Shown here: positions 7,457 to 16,152 of the stretch, one piece after another | Layout of the letters: every line of letters begins with the position of its first letter | Numbering within the stretch: position 1 is the first letter of the stretch | Translations under genes and position numbers: made by a program | The notes under the pieces: generated by a model | Told to the model about the DNA's origin: nothing | Databases searched by the model: none | What the model saw: the letters and a program-made list of their open reading frames with translations, nothing else | From: PALSA-968 sp964387075 | GTDB lineage: Bacteria; Bacteroidota; Bacteroidia; B-17B0; Aurantibacillaceae | Direction of reading: 5' to 3' | Length of the DNA: 64,000 bases | NCBI GenBank assembly: GCA_964387075.1 | Contig: CAYLVB010000012.1 | Span: 1-64,000, forward strand

Positions 7457-8649
7457 GAAAGTGTTTGGTAAAAATGAAGAAGTTCTTTGACCAGCATTTT
7501 ATTATCATAGTTCTTCTCAGCGAAAACGCGCGCTTCTGTTTCCAGGGTCTTTCTTTTGCTTTCGTCCTTCAAAAGAGCGATCACTTCCTTTGCGAAATCA
7601 CCGGCCTGGTCGGCCAGGAGGCAATCTTTGCCGTTTGTGACCTGAATTCCTTCTGCGCCAATGCTCGTGCTCACGATCGCTTTTCCATAGGCCATTCCTT
7701 CGATCAGTTTGATGCGCATGCCGCTGCCGGAGAGGAGCGGAACAACCATCAAAGAATAGGAATGATACACTTTTTCGGGACTCTCCGTTTTTCCCACTAC
7801 CACAACGCCGGGAATGCCCAGGTCTTCCACGCGGGGGGAAATTCCTCTGCCCACTATATAAAATTTAGCCCCGGGAACTTCTTTTACTACTTTTTCCCAG
7901 ACATTTTGCGCGAACCAAAGCACAGCCTCCTCGTTCGGCATCCAGTCCATTGAACCGAAATGGAAAACGCTCTGGGGAAGGTCTTTTGAATGATCTACCT
8001 TGTATTTCTCTAAAAGCAAACCGGTAGGTGAGGAGAAAAAGGGTTTTTGAATTCCCCATCCTTCAAAATAGGTTTGATCTACCGTGGTGATAGGTATGAT
8101 GGCGTCGGCGCTTTTCAAAACGGTATACTCGAATAATTTCAGCCGTGTGTTCTGGATGGAAAGGTATTTTTTCTTTGCCGGGTTCTTTTGATTCCCGATC
8201 ATGCGGCTCCAGATCATGTGCTCGATGTTATGTGTGCGCACCGAGATCTTCGCTTTGCTGTGTTTGCGTATCACGGGGATATATTCTCCCATAAAAATAC
8301 TTTCCAGCTGCACAATGTCGAACTCTTTTTCTTTGAGCACGGAGATCAGGGTCTCTTCGAACTCCTTGAAGTAGAACCGGCTGGCAAAATAGGAACGGTC
8401 TGAAAAAAGATTCATCAAAGCGCCGGTAATGCTCACATCGGTATCGCGATAGACCGAACGATAATGGCTTTTTTCTTTGAAAACTGCATCTACGGCGTTA
8501 TCGGGCTTAAAATGTTTTTTAGTATTGATGGTAAGCAGCGTGAGATCAACTCCGTTGTCAATAAAACCCTGCGCCATGTTGTACATCGCAATAGAACTGC
8601 CATCGTTGGGAGGAGCGGGAGGCTTATTGGTTAATTGCAGGATGCGCAT
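7453..8649 (-). CDS. Glycosyltransferase family 1/4 (GT-B fold)
   Basis: 398 residues starting MRILQLTNKPPAPPNDGSS. The N-terminal acceptor domain is followed by a C-terminal Rossmann domain. The nucleotide-sugar site is GSGMRIKLIEGMAYGKAIVS, the E-x7-E-type loop of GT4 enzymes. It should transfer a sugar from a nucleotide donor to a surface glycan. The frame is open further to 8715, but those residues overlap the upstream permease by 92 bases; the start at 8649 leaves 26. It lies between lptF/G and the membrane GT2 and is cotranscribed with both. Confidence 0.87.
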   Translation of the reverse strand: MRILQLTNKPPAPPNDGSSIAMYNMAQGFIDNGVDLTLLTINTKKHFKPDNAVDAVFKEKSHYRSVYRDTDVSITGALMNLFSDRSYFASRFYFKEFEETLISVLKEKEFDIVQLESIFMGEYIPVIRKHSKAKISVRTHNIEHMIWSRMIGNQKNPAKKKYLSIQNTRLKLFEYTVLKSADAIIPITTVDQTYFEGWGIQKPFFSSPTGLLLEKYKVDHSKDLPQSVFHFGSMDWMPNEEAVLWFAQNVWEKVVKEVPGAKFYIVGRGISPRVEDLGIPGVVVVGKTESPEKVYHSYSLMVVPLLSGSGMRIKLIEGMAYGKAIVSTSIGAEGIQVTNGKDCLLADQAGDFAKEVIALLKDESKRKTLETEARVFAEKNYDNKMLVKELLHFYQTLS

Positions 8650-10075
8650 TTTTTTTGGCGAAGAGTTTTGCGAAGAAACGTGGGTAACCCGAAATGTCGA
8701 ATAAAGGCGAATCATTGGCGGCGCGGTTCGACAACCACAAACCTATGGGAAGGAAAATGCACTGCGGCGTCCACATACCGGGTATCACATTCAGTTTTCC
8801 TTCCAAAACCATTTTTTCAAGCGTGATCGTAACGACGTGATACAAGATGAAAAGAAAGATGGAGATCACCACAGGCATTCCAAAGCCGCCTTTCCGTACA
8901 ATAGCCCCAAGCGGTGCCCCCACAAAAAATAAAATGATGCAGGCAAACGATACCGTGAATTTCTTGTGCCATTCTACCTGGTATTCGGCCGTGGCGGCTT
9001 TCTGCTCAAATTCTTCGTTACTCTTGCTTTCCATGAACGATTGCGCGCTGCGCGCCATATTCATAGCGTTATCATACGTGTTCTTTCTTTTAAGCGACCC
9101 CTGCATCTTCAATAAATGCGCAATGGCCAGGTTGCCGGTGTCATTTTTGTTCCTTTCACTTTGTACCAAACTTTTCTGGAAGAAATACTGCGTCACAAAC
9201 TGGTCGTAGGTTTGTTTATATCCCTGCGCGCGGTATTTCTCAGAGCTGTCGCGATACGAGCTAAGCTGACCGAGATTTAGTACTTCAGCTTTTCCCTTGA
9301 AGAATTCCTCGGTATAGTTCTCCATCTTCAAACTGCTCAGGTCGATGCGCACGTTCTGCTCTTTGAAATGCATGATCATGTTGGGGCGTGTCACTTGCTG
9401 GCGTGGTTCGTCGAGTGGTTGCTGGTAATGCGTCCCGTTCTGTAATTTGAAGGTAAGGAAACGACCGTCCTTGCTCATCGATATTTCGCCTTCCTTCGCG
9501 TAGGTCTGCGCCACATTGCCAAGGCCCGCGGTATGATCGTAAATGAGCACATTGTGTACGGTAATGCCATCCTCGTCCTTCTTTCCAACCCGTATGGTGT
9601 AACCGTCAATGCCGTTATAATACACGCTCTCTTTGAGGTTGAAAGCCGGTTTGGAAGCGCGCACATTGTATACCAATTGCGCTGCTTTCAGGTGAATGAG
9701 TGGCAAGGTGAAATTATTGTAGAAGAAACAAAAACAGGCCAAACCAACAATGAGCAACAAAAGCGGGCGCATGATGGCCAGGAGAGATAAACCTGCGGAT
9801 TTCATAGAAGCCAGCTCGTAGGTCTCGCCCAGGTTGCCGAAGGTCATGATCGAGGAGAGAAGGACCGCCAGTGGCATGGCTGCCGGAAGGAAGGTCATAA
9901 ATACATAACCGAACATCTGGATAAGGGTAAAAGTACCCACGCCCTTCCCGGCGATCTCGTCAATGTAGGTAAAGATGAAGATCATCAGGAAAATGAACAT
10001 GCCGATGAACAAAGTGGCCAGGAAAGGCGGAATGTATTTTTTCACCAGGAATATGTGCAGGGTCTTCACCGACAT
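8624..10075 (-). CDS. LptF/LptG-family lipopolysaccharide export permease
   Basis: 483 residues. The N-terminus (IFLVKKYIPPFLATLFIGMFIFLMIFIFTY) is the conserved first helix of the YjgP/YjgQ (LptF/LptG) family. Three N-terminal helices, a large periplasmic beta-domain (about 130-350) and three C-terminal helices follow. In the Lpt complex this subunit extracts LPS from the inner membrane using the LptB ATPase. An upstream ATG at 10117 exists, but the -7 box TACCTTTG at 10106-10113 lies downstream of it, so I take 10075. F and G cannot be told apart here. It heads an operon with two glycosyltransferases. Confidence 0.88.
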   Translation of the reverse strand: MSVKTLHIFLVKKYIPPFLATLFIGMFIFLMIFIFTYIDEIAGKGVGTFTLIQMFGYVFMTFLPAAMPLAVLLSSIMTFGNLGETYELASMKSAGLSLLAIMRPLLLLIVGLACFCFFYNNFTLPLIHLKAAQLVYNVRASKPAFNLKESVYYNGIDGYTIRVGKKDEDGITVHNVLIYDHTAGLGNVAQTYAKEGEISMSKDGRFLTFKLQNGTHYQQPLDEPRQQVTRPNMIMHFKEQNVRIDLSSLKMENYTEEFFKGKAEVLNLGQLSSYRDSSEKYRAQGYKQTYDQFVTQYFFQKSLVQSERNKNDTGNLAIAHLLKMQGSLKRKNTYDNAMNMARSAQSFMESKSNEEFEQKAATAEYQVEWHKKFTVSFACIILFFVGAPLGAIVRKGGFGMPVVISIFLFILYHVVTITLEKMVLEGKLNVIPGMWTPQCIFLPIGLWLSNRAANDSPLFDISGYPRFFAKLFAKKNAHPAINQ

Positions 10076-10105
10076 GTTTTTGTCCCTTAGGGGTGGGCTA
10101 TGCCA

Positions 10106-10113
10106 CAAAGGTA
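10106..10113 (-). promoter_or_regulatory. -7 element of the lptF/G operon
   Basis: TACCTTTG on the minus strand, 30 bases before the ATG at 10075. It rules out the ATG at 10117 for this transcript. Confidence 0.55.
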
Positions 10114-10182
10114 TCATTTGAGAGCGAAAATCAGGCCAAAAAGGCCTTCTGAAATCAAAAATCGGGCGTGTATAACTTTTAA

Positions 10183-10211
10183 TTGTCTAATTGCTTAAAT
10201 TTTTATTTTTG
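10183..10211 (+). promoter_or_regulatory. Promoter of the DPM1-like glycosyltransferase
   Basis: TTG at 10183-10185 and TATTTTTG at 10204-10211 with 18 bases between. The expected transcription start is at or just before the ATG at 10218, so the mRNA has little or no leader. Confidence 0.6.
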
Positions 10212-10217
10212 TGCGCA

Positions 10218-10955
10218 ATGGTAAGGGGAAAAAAGGTAGTGGTCGTACTTCCGGCCTATAACGCGGAAAAGACGCTGAAACGTACATACGACGAGATCCC
10301 TTTTGACATTGTGGATGATGTGGTGCTGGTTGACGACCATAGCAAGGATAATACGAGCGAGTTAGGCCGCCAGATAGGCATCAGGCATGTTATTCGCCAC
10401 GAGAAGAACAAAGGCTATGGAGGGAACCAGAAGACCTGCTACGATAAGGCGCTGGAGCTTGGGGCCGACATTGTGATCATGCTGCACCCCGATTACCAGT
10501 ATACACCCCAGCTTATTCCAACCATGTGCGAGCTGATTGCAAGTGGACTTTACCCTGCCGTTCTCGGCTCACGCATCCTCGGAAAGGGAGCGCTTAAGGG
10601 CGGAATGCCCATGTACAAATACATCTTTAACCGTTGTCTCACCCTTTCTCAGAACATACTCATTAACCAGAAGCTTTCGGAGTATCACACAGGCTACCGG
10701 GCTTTCAGTGCCGAAGTATTGCGTAAGATCAAATACCATAAGAACAGCGACGATTTTGTGTTCGATAACCAGATGATCTCCCAGATATTTTATGCCGGTT
10801 TCGAAATAGCCGAGATCACCTGTCCAACCAAGTATTTCGATGAGGCTTCGTCGATCAATTTTCGCAGAAGTACCACCTACGGTTTGGGGGTTTTGGGCAC
10901 CTCCTTTAAGTATTTATTCAATAAACTAGGACTCTTAAAATCAGACATTTATTGA
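10218..10955 (+). CDS. Glycosyltransferase family 2, dolichyl-phosphate-mannose-synthase-like
   Basis: 245 residues. VVVVLPAYNAEKTL opens the GT-A fold; VLVDDHSKDNT and HPDYQYTP follow (the latter replaces the usual DADLQ metal site), with GSRILG further on. This is the DPM1-like subfamily that makes polyprenyl-phosphate sugars or modifies glycans. There is no membrane anchor, and it ends shortly after the catalytic domain. The frame is open to 10191, but that codon lies upstream of the -7 element, so 10218 is the better start. It is monocistronic as far as I can see. Confidence 0.87.
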   Translation: MVRGKKVVVVLPAYNAEKTLKRTYDEIPFDIVDDVVLVDDHSKDNTSELGRQIGIRHVIRHEKNKGYGGNQKTCYDKALELGADIVIMLHPDYQYTPQLIPTMCELIASGLYPAVLGSRILGKGALKGGMPMYKYIFNRCLTLSQNILINQKLSEYHTGYRAFSAEVLRKIKYHKNSDDFVFDNQMISQIFYAGFEIAEITCPTKYFDEASSINFRRSTTYGLGVLGTSFKYLFNKLGLLKSDIY

Positions 10956-10992
10956 AAAAATTAATTTTCGGGGTTCTTACCGGATTTTGAAA

Positions 10993-11000
10993 TATTTTTG
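10993..11000 (+). promoter_or_regulatory. -7 element of the lipoprotein gene
   Basis: TATTTTTG, 30 bases before the ATG at 11031. The in-frame codon at 10998 falls inside it, which excludes that start. Confidence 0.5.
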
Positions 11001-11030
11001 TTTCTTTGTGAGTTAGTAATTAAAAAAAAT

Positions 11031-11942
11031 ATGGTTTACAAATTCAGTAAATTCTCCCTGTTCTTAGCCCCTTTATGCCTGTTCCTGGCCTCTTGCGGCA
11101 ACGGCGATGAAAAGACCACTAACCCCGAGGATATTCAGGAAGACACCACGAAAGTGGTTTCCAGCGGCGTGTTAAATATTGGTGGTGAACTGTTTAGCAT
11201 CCCTTCGCCCCTGCAAACCGCCATGTTGATCCAAAAGACAGGGTCGGTTTACGATAAGAGCATTTTGAACACCAAGGAGAATATGAACCAGTACGCAACC
11301 GACTTCTCCAAAGCCCTTAACCTGGGTATCTACGGGGCCGATCTGGGCTATGTGACCATGTACAACAAAACACAGGACGCTATTTCTTACCTGGCGGCTG
11401 TAAAAAAGCTTTCAGACGAGATCGGTGTATCGGGTGCTTTCGATACACAGACCATGGAGCGTTTCCAGAAGAATATCAGCAATAAAGATTCGATGATGGT
11501 GATGGTAGGTTTGGCTTACCGCGCCGGCGACGCTTTTCTGAAGAACAACAAACGTAACGATATCAGCGGACTTATCCTGGTAGGCGGCTGGATCGAGAGT
11601 CTTAATTTCGCTATCTCCGTCAATAAATCAAAAGAGAACGAGGATATAAAACGGCGCATTGCTGATCAGAAACAGGCTGTGAGCAGCATTGTGAAACTGT
11701 TGGGCCAGTTCGAGGCGCAAACGGATTATACCAATCTGTTGAATGAATTAAAGGAACTCGCGAAGATCTACGATACCATCGAGTTCAAATACGTGTACGA
11801 GATGCCGGAGACCGATGTGGCCGCGAAAGTGACCACCATCAACAGTCACACCGATGTTACCGTTAACAAGGAGCAGTTGGATAAGATCGCAGAGAAAGTG
11901 GAGAGCATCCGCAAAAAGATCATTAACCCCGTTAAAGCCTAA
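11031..11942 (+). CDS. Conserved lipoprotein of unknown function
   Basis: 303 residues. The signal peptide ends in a lipobox LASC (FLFLAPLCLFLASCGNG, cysteine near residue 22), so the mature protein should be lipid-anchored. The rest is mostly helical: a Ser/Thr-Ile-Pro segment (GGELFSIPSPLQTAMLI), GIYGADLGYV, and a long charged C-terminal helical stretch (about 195-300). Similar lipoproteins occur in many Bacteroidota, but I know no assigned role. The next secreted protein starts 8 bases later, so the pair is probably one unit. Confidence 0.75.
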   Translation: MVYKFSKFSLFLAPLCLFLASCGNGDEKTTNPEDIQEDTTKVVSSGVLNIGGELFSIPSPLQTAMLIQKTGSVYDKSILNTKENMNQYATDFSKALNLGIYGADLGYVTMYNKTQDAISYLAAVKKLSDEIGVSGAFDTQTMERFQKNISNKDSMMVMVGLAYRAGDAFLKNNKRNDISGLILVGGWIESLNFAISVNKSKENEDIKRRIADQKQAVSSIVKLLGQFEAQTDYTNLLNELKELAKIYDTIEFKYVYEMPETDVAAKVTTINSHTDVTVNKEQLDKIAEKVESIRKKIINPVKA

Positions 11943-11950
11943 CCGATACT

Positions 11951-12436
11951 ATGAAATCGAAGATTCACAAACATAATTACCTTTCAATTAGTGCCGTTTG
12001 TAAAAAGATTTTTGCAAGTTGCGCACTAACCCTGTGCTTCATCCTGGCGAACCCGTTCAAGGGTGCGGCTCAGTGTGATACCATCGCGAATCTTTGCGCC
12101 AAACACATTATCGCTTCTTTCATTTCTGATGGTCAGCAATACCGCGCCTTGTTATTGAACCCGGAGGAGACCGCCGAGTTCAAGACCACTTTCTTTGGGG
12201 AGACCGTTTATCGCATAGCAGCATGCAGTGGCTTAAGTGATGGGAACCTGATCTTCTCTATTTACGACCAGGAGCGCAACCTGCTCTTTACGAACAAAGA
12301 TTACAAGAATGCTCCATACTGGGATTTCAAGGTGAGATCTACCGTGGAGGTTACCATTGAGGCTAAATTGGATCCTTCGAACAACGGTTCGGGCTGCGCC
12401 GTACTTCTCATCGGCTTTAAACAGGGCAAGAAGTAA
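11951..12436 (+). CDS. Conserved secreted protein of unknown function
   Basis: 161 residues with an unusually long N-region before the signal helix (KIFASCALTLCFILANPFKGAAQ). The mature part has three or four Cys and an all-beta look (YRALLLNPEETAEFKTTFFGETVYRIAACSG), possibly a small adhesive or binding domain. It starts 8 bases after the lipoprotein gene and probably shares its mRNA. A 19-base perfect palindrome (12455-12473) follows and may end transcription. I do not recognise the family. Confidence 0.7.
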   Translation: MKSKIHKHNYLSISAVCKKIFASCALTLCFILANPFKGAAQCDTIANLCAKHIIASFISDGQQYRALLLNPEETAEFKTTFFGETVYRIAACSGLSDGNLIFSIYDQERNLLFTNKDYKNAPYWDFKVRSTVEVTIEAKLDPSNNGSGCAVLLIGFKQGKK

Positions 12437-12454
12437 GTCTTTTCACGTAAAAGC

Positions 12455-12473
12455 AACCGTTTTTAAAACGGTT
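12455..12473 (+). terminator. Palindrome after the secreted-protein gene
   Basis: Perfect 9-bp arms AACCGTTTT / AAAACGGTT around one T. It lies 19 bases after the stop at 12436. The T content is inside the stem rather than after it, so terminator activity is only likely. Confidence 0.45.
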
Positions 12474-12512
12474 TAGTAAAGATATTACATTTATTTAGTA
12501 TTATTGCAAGGC

Positions 12513-13028
12513 ATGACGTATGCGCAAAAGACCGCGTTACTTTTCTCTCAATTATCAGCCTCAGAAAAAGGCTACCTGAAGAAATTTTTTAAGGCCCGGG
12601 TCGCTGTTTTGGCTCCCAAGAAGGCCGATCAGTTCAATGAGCTTTTTACCTTGATAGAGACCCGGCCAGAAGGCGTGATAGGCGATGGCCCTAAAGAGAT
12701 CCAAAAGGATGTTTTTGACCTGCTTGTTTTTGGTCTGGAGGAGTATCATAAGAACAACACCTCGCTTGCCCGCAGTTACATCAGCCAGGTAGAGATATTG
12801 CTTGAGAAGAACCTGAACAGCCAGGCGGAAAAACTCCTCGCCAAGGCTCGCAAGCTTGCTAAGAAAGAGAATAACTACGAAATGCTCTATGAGATCATCG
12901 AGTGGCAGGTAGCCATTCACAGCCTCAAGCCTCCTACCGATAAGAACATCAAGATCTTTGACGAGCATTTTGATGAACTTTACGATATCGTAGAGAAACA
13001 AAGTAATCTAACCCAGGCCGCACGTTGA
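12513..13028 (+). CDS. Short helical protein, apparent partial paralogue of the next gene
   Basis: 171 residues, all helical. LSASEKGYLKKFF, then FNELFTLIE, then SYISQVEILLEKNLNSQAEKLLAKARKLAKKENNYEMLYEIIEW follow the order of a Bacteroidota family of about 500-residue TPR-like proteins, but the C-terminal two thirds are missing. The downstream gene carries the full-length version of the same plan. The frame could begin at a TTG (12504); I take the ATG at 12513. Its stop overlaps the next start in TTGA, so translation is coupled, or the two are one gene split by a frameshift. Confidence 0.65.
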   Translation: MTYAQKTALLFSQLSASEKGYLKKFFKARVAVLAPKKADQFNELFTLIETRPEGVIGDGPKEIQKDVFDLLVFGLEEYHKNNTSLARSYISQVEILLEKNLNSQAEKLLAKARKLAKKENNYEMLYEIIEWQVAIHSLKPPTDKNIKIFDEHFDELYDIVEKQSNLTQAAR

Positions 13029-14524
13029 AACCCTCCGAGAACATATTTGAGCTCATTAAATCGCTTTCGGGTAAAGAGATCGAGTATATACTCAAAACCT
13101 CCGACCAGCACAAGAAGAGCGGCTCCAACAATTACATGCTGCTGTTTCACGAGATCATTTCTCAGCCGGTGTATAACGAAAAGGAGATCATCCGTAAACT
13201 GGGTTATGAGAACAATCTCAATAACTTCGCGTTCACCAAGAACTACCTCTATCATTTTATACTCAACCGGCTTGAAGAGATTTGTCAATTGCCACAGGTC
13301 GTTCTGCGTCGCCGCATCAATTGCGCGGCACTAAATGCACAAAAGAAGTATCGCCCATTCCTCGCCGATGTTTTGACAGAAACCGAAGAAGAGGCCTTCA
13401 AGCTGCAGTTGTTCGATAGTTATCTGAGTGTAGCCAAATTGCAGGAAGCGTGTGGTAAGACCGGTGCCGAGCTTGATAAGCGTGTGAAGAACACCCTGCG
13501 CGCCAAAAAAACCTTTTTGCATTACCGCAAGCTCTTCGCCCTGGTGCGTTTGCGTCACCACCAGTCTTCTTTTATACGTGATATCCTTAAGACGCCCGAG
13601 TTCAAAGAGGTTTACGAAGACGAATTGCTGGAGGCTGATTCCAATTATAATTTCAACCACAAGATATTCTTCTACCTCGCCAAAGGGATCGTATATTACG
13701 CTACCAAAGATTATGCTAACGGGATCCGTATCCGCAACGAATTGATCAAGCTATGGGATAAATACCCGCATATGATCCAGCTGCGTTTTGCAGCTTATTA
13801 TAATACCTATTACAACAAAGCCCTCACGCATTCCAATCTCGGAGAGTTTTCCGAAGCAGTTAAAACAATCCATTTCTTGCAGACACAGCTGGAAGAATTG
13901 AACCGAGGCACGCTTTTTCAAAAGTACATGCTGTACAATCTTCTGATAGATGTGTATAATTCCTGCGGTCACTTCGAAAAGTCACTGGAGGTAATGGACG
14001 AATACACGCGTTTCCGCCAGGGCCTGCCACCCAGCGAGAACATTTATTCAGAGCAACAGTATTATTTCTACCTGGCCAAAGTATATTACGGAACCGGAAA
14101 CCTCAAGGAAGCCACCAAGCAGCTCAATCACATCATCAATAACGAGCTGGAATATAACTCCGACATCACCTGCATGGCCTATGTGCTGAGCCTCATCATA
14201 TATTATGAGAGCGGTAAGACGGATGTGCTGGAATACCGTCTCAATCACGCCCAGCGCCAATTGGAAAAACGTAACTGCATGATGGGTTCTTTGCAACTCC
14301 TTACTAAATTCTTCAAGAATTATATAAATAAGCAGCCCGAGGCAGCAGAATTGAAGCAGATGTATGTAAAACTGCGCGAGGGTATAGAAAGCAATATCCA
14401 GTCTGATACCGTACAGCAGAACCTCCTCAGCTATTTCGACATAGCTGCCTGGGTCAATTCCCGTATAGAAAGGTGCTCTTTGGCCGACGTGCTAAAGAAA
14501 CAAAGCGGCCACCCCGTGGTATAG
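13025..14524 (+). CDS. TPR-like helical-repeat protein, function unknown
   Basis: 499 residues read from a TTG codon that overlaps the upstream stop (TTGA). The N-terminus repeats the pattern of the preceding gene (LIKSLSGKEIEYILK, NYMLLFHEI, NYLYHFILNRLEEI). The body is made of helix pairs like tetratricopeptide repeats (YNKALTHSNLGEFSEAVKTI, FEKSLEVMDEYTRF, YYFYLAKVYYGTGNLKEATKQLNHI). There is no signal peptide, so it is cytoplasmic, and probably a protein-interaction scaffold. The role is unknown. It ends 211 bases before rho. Confidence 0.72.
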   Translation: MKPSENIFELIKSLSGKEIEYILKTSDQHKKSGSNNYMLLFHEIISQPVYNEKEIIRKLGYENNLNNFAFTKNYLYHFILNRLEEICQLPQVVLRRRINCAALNAQKKYRPFLADVLTETEEEAFKLQLFDSYLSVAKLQEACGKTGAELDKRVKNTLRAKKTFLHYRKLFALVRLRHHQSSFIRDILKTPEFKEVYEDELLEADSNYNFNHKIFFYLAKGIVYYATKDYANGIRIRNELIKLWDKYPHMIQLRFAAYYNTYYNKALTHSNLGEFSEAVKTIHFLQTQLEELNRGTLFQKYMLYNLLIDVYNSCGHFEKSLEVMDEYTRFRQGLPPSENIYSEQQYYFYLAKVYYGTGNLKEATKQLNHIINNELEYNSDITCMAYVLSLIIYYESGKTDVLEYRLNHAQRQLEKRNCMMGSLQLLTKFFKNYINKQPEAAELKQMYVKLREGIESNIQSDTVQQNLLSYFDIAAWVNSRIERCSLADVLKKQSGHPVV

Positions 14525-14530
14525 AATTAT

Positions 14531-14735
14531 TTGGTTGTTTCGTAAATAATCCTCATATTTGTGGTGTGACAATGGCTGTATATCTTACAGCTTTATCAAA
14601 AAAAACCCTTGAATTTGTTTTTTCTTAAGTCCTAAAACAGAACAATCTTATAACAGGTCAACACCTGCTTATATCTCCCTTGAACTTGTAAATCCCATAT
14701 AAATCTAAAGCGTCCCTGCGGGATGTACACCCATT
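14531..14735 (+). promoter_or_regulatory. Long leader of rho
   Basis: TTG (14531-14533), 19 bases, then CATATTTG (14553-14560, one mismatch to TAnnTTTG) is the best promoter candidate and would give a leader of roughly 170 bases. Rho genes of other bacteria are autoregulated in their leaders, so this is a plausible control region. A small palindromic piece, tccctgcggga, lies at 14713-14723, just before the start. Confidence 0.35.
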
Positions 14736-16151
14736 ATGAAAGAAGACAAAAGCGACAAACCCGAAAGAGCGAAAAGGCCCCGTAAGGTGAAATTAGACCC
14801 TTTGCCTGAAGAGACCAAAAGCAAAGTAAGCAAGATCGAGGAAACAGAAGAACCGGCTGTAGAAACACCGATCGTTCCCGAAACCAAGGTGGAGCCCGTG
14901 CAGCAAAGCCAGTCGATAACGCCCGTGCAGCATCAGGCCGAGTTCGCTTTCAAAAAAGAGACCGATGGTAACGTGCAACATCACCATCACCAGGGCGGTC
15001 ACCATAAGCAGAACGCCGGCGACCAGTTCAATTTTGACGGCATTGTGCATGCGGAAGGAGTACTGGAAATGATGCCCGATGGGTATGGGTTCCTCCGTTC
15101 TTCAGATTATAACTACCTGAGCTCTCCCGACGACGTTTATGTTTCTCAATCACAGATAAAACTTTTTGGTTTAAAGACCGGTGATACTGTACGCGGAAGT
15201 ATTCGTCCCCCAAAAGAGGGCGAAAAGTATTTTCCGCTGGTAAAAGTAGAGAAGATCAATGGCCGCGATCCTTCCTGGGTGCGCGATCGTGTTCCTTTCG
15301 ACTTCTTAACGCCGCTTTTTCCATATGAAAAATTCAAGTTAACAGGTCATAAGAGCGAAACACTTTCTTCGCGTATCATGGATATGTTTTGTCCGATAGG
15401 TAAAGGACAGCGCGGATTGATCGTGGCCCAGCCAAAGACCGGTAAAACGGTACTGTTGAAAGAAGTGGCCAACGCCATTGCGGCGAACCACCCGGAGGCT
15501 TATTTGATCGTACTGCTTATTGATGAGCGTCCTGAAGAGGTTACCGACATGGCCCGCAGTGTAAAGGCCGAAGTTGTAGCTTCCACTTTCGATGAGCCAG
15601 CCGAAAAACACGTGCGTATTGCTAATATCGTATTGGAAAAAGCAAAGCGTCTTACCGAGTGCGGCCATGATGTAATTATTCTTTTAGATTCAATTACCCG
15701 TTTGGCCCGCGCTTACAACACGGTTTCACCTGCTTCCGGTAAAGTATTAACAGGAGGTGTTGACGCCAATGCGCTGCACAAACCAAAACGTTTCTTTGGT
15801 GCCGCGCGTAAAATTGAGAACGGAGGTTCATTAACCATTTTGGCAACGGCGCTTATCGAGACCGGCTCTAAAATGGATGAGGTGATCTTCGAAGAATTTA
15901 AAGGGACCGGTAACATGGAGATGCAATTGGATCGTAAGATATCGAACAAGCGTATCTACCCGGCCATCGACCTCACAGCTTCTTCTACACGCCGCGACGA
16001 CCTTTTACTGGACGCAAGCACCCTGCAGCGTATCTGGGTTATGCGTAAGCATTTGAGCGATATGACGCCTGTAGAAGCCATGGAGTTTTTGCGCGACCAT
16101 ATGAAGAACACCAAATCGAACGAAGAGTTCTTAGTAAGCATGAATAAGTAA
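14736..16151 (+). CDS. rho: Transcription termination factor Rho, form without an N-terminal Rho_N domain
   Basis: 471 residues. From about residue 107 on it is a clear Rho: the RNA-binding cold-shock-like domain (GVLEMMPDGYGFLR), the P-loop AQPKTGKT (near 230), Walker B VIILLDSITRLARAYN (near 312) and the C-terminal RecA-fold features. It is the ring ATPase that ends transcription at unstructured C-rich RNA. The first 105 residues are charged and disordered (EETKSKVSKIEETEEPAVE) with a His-rich patch (QHHHHQGGHHK) instead of the usual N-terminal helix bundle. I find no missing exon upstream. A DUF4199 gene follows after 1 base. Confidence 0.95.
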   Translation: MKEDKSDKPERAKRPRKVKLDPLPEETKSKVSKIEETEEPAVETPIVPETKVEPVQQSQSITPVQHQAEFAFKKETDGNVQHHHHQGGHHKQNAGDQFNFDGIVHAEGVLEMMPDGYGFLRSSDYNYLSSPDDVYVSQSQIKLFGLKTGDTVRGSIRPPKEGEKYFPLVKVEKINGRDPSWVRDRVPFDFLTPLFPYEKFKLTGHKSETLSSRIMDMFCPIGKGQRGLIVAQPKTGKTVLLKEVANAIAANHPEAYLIVLLIDERPEEVTDMARSVKAEVVASTFDEPAEKHVRIANIVLEKAKRLTECGHDVIILLDSITRLARAYNTVSPASGKVLTGGVDANALHKPKRFFGAARKIENGGSLTILATALIETGSKMDEVIFEEFKGTGNMEMQLDRKISNKRIYPAIDLTASSTRRDDLLLDASTLQRIWVMRKHLSDMTPVEAMEFLRDHMKNTKSNEEFLVSMNK

Positions 16152-16152
16152 T

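Noticed and set aside
10076..10117. Upstream start for the LptF/G gene at 10117
   Set aside because: The -7 box at 10106-10113 lies downstream of this codon, and the family pattern begins at 10075.
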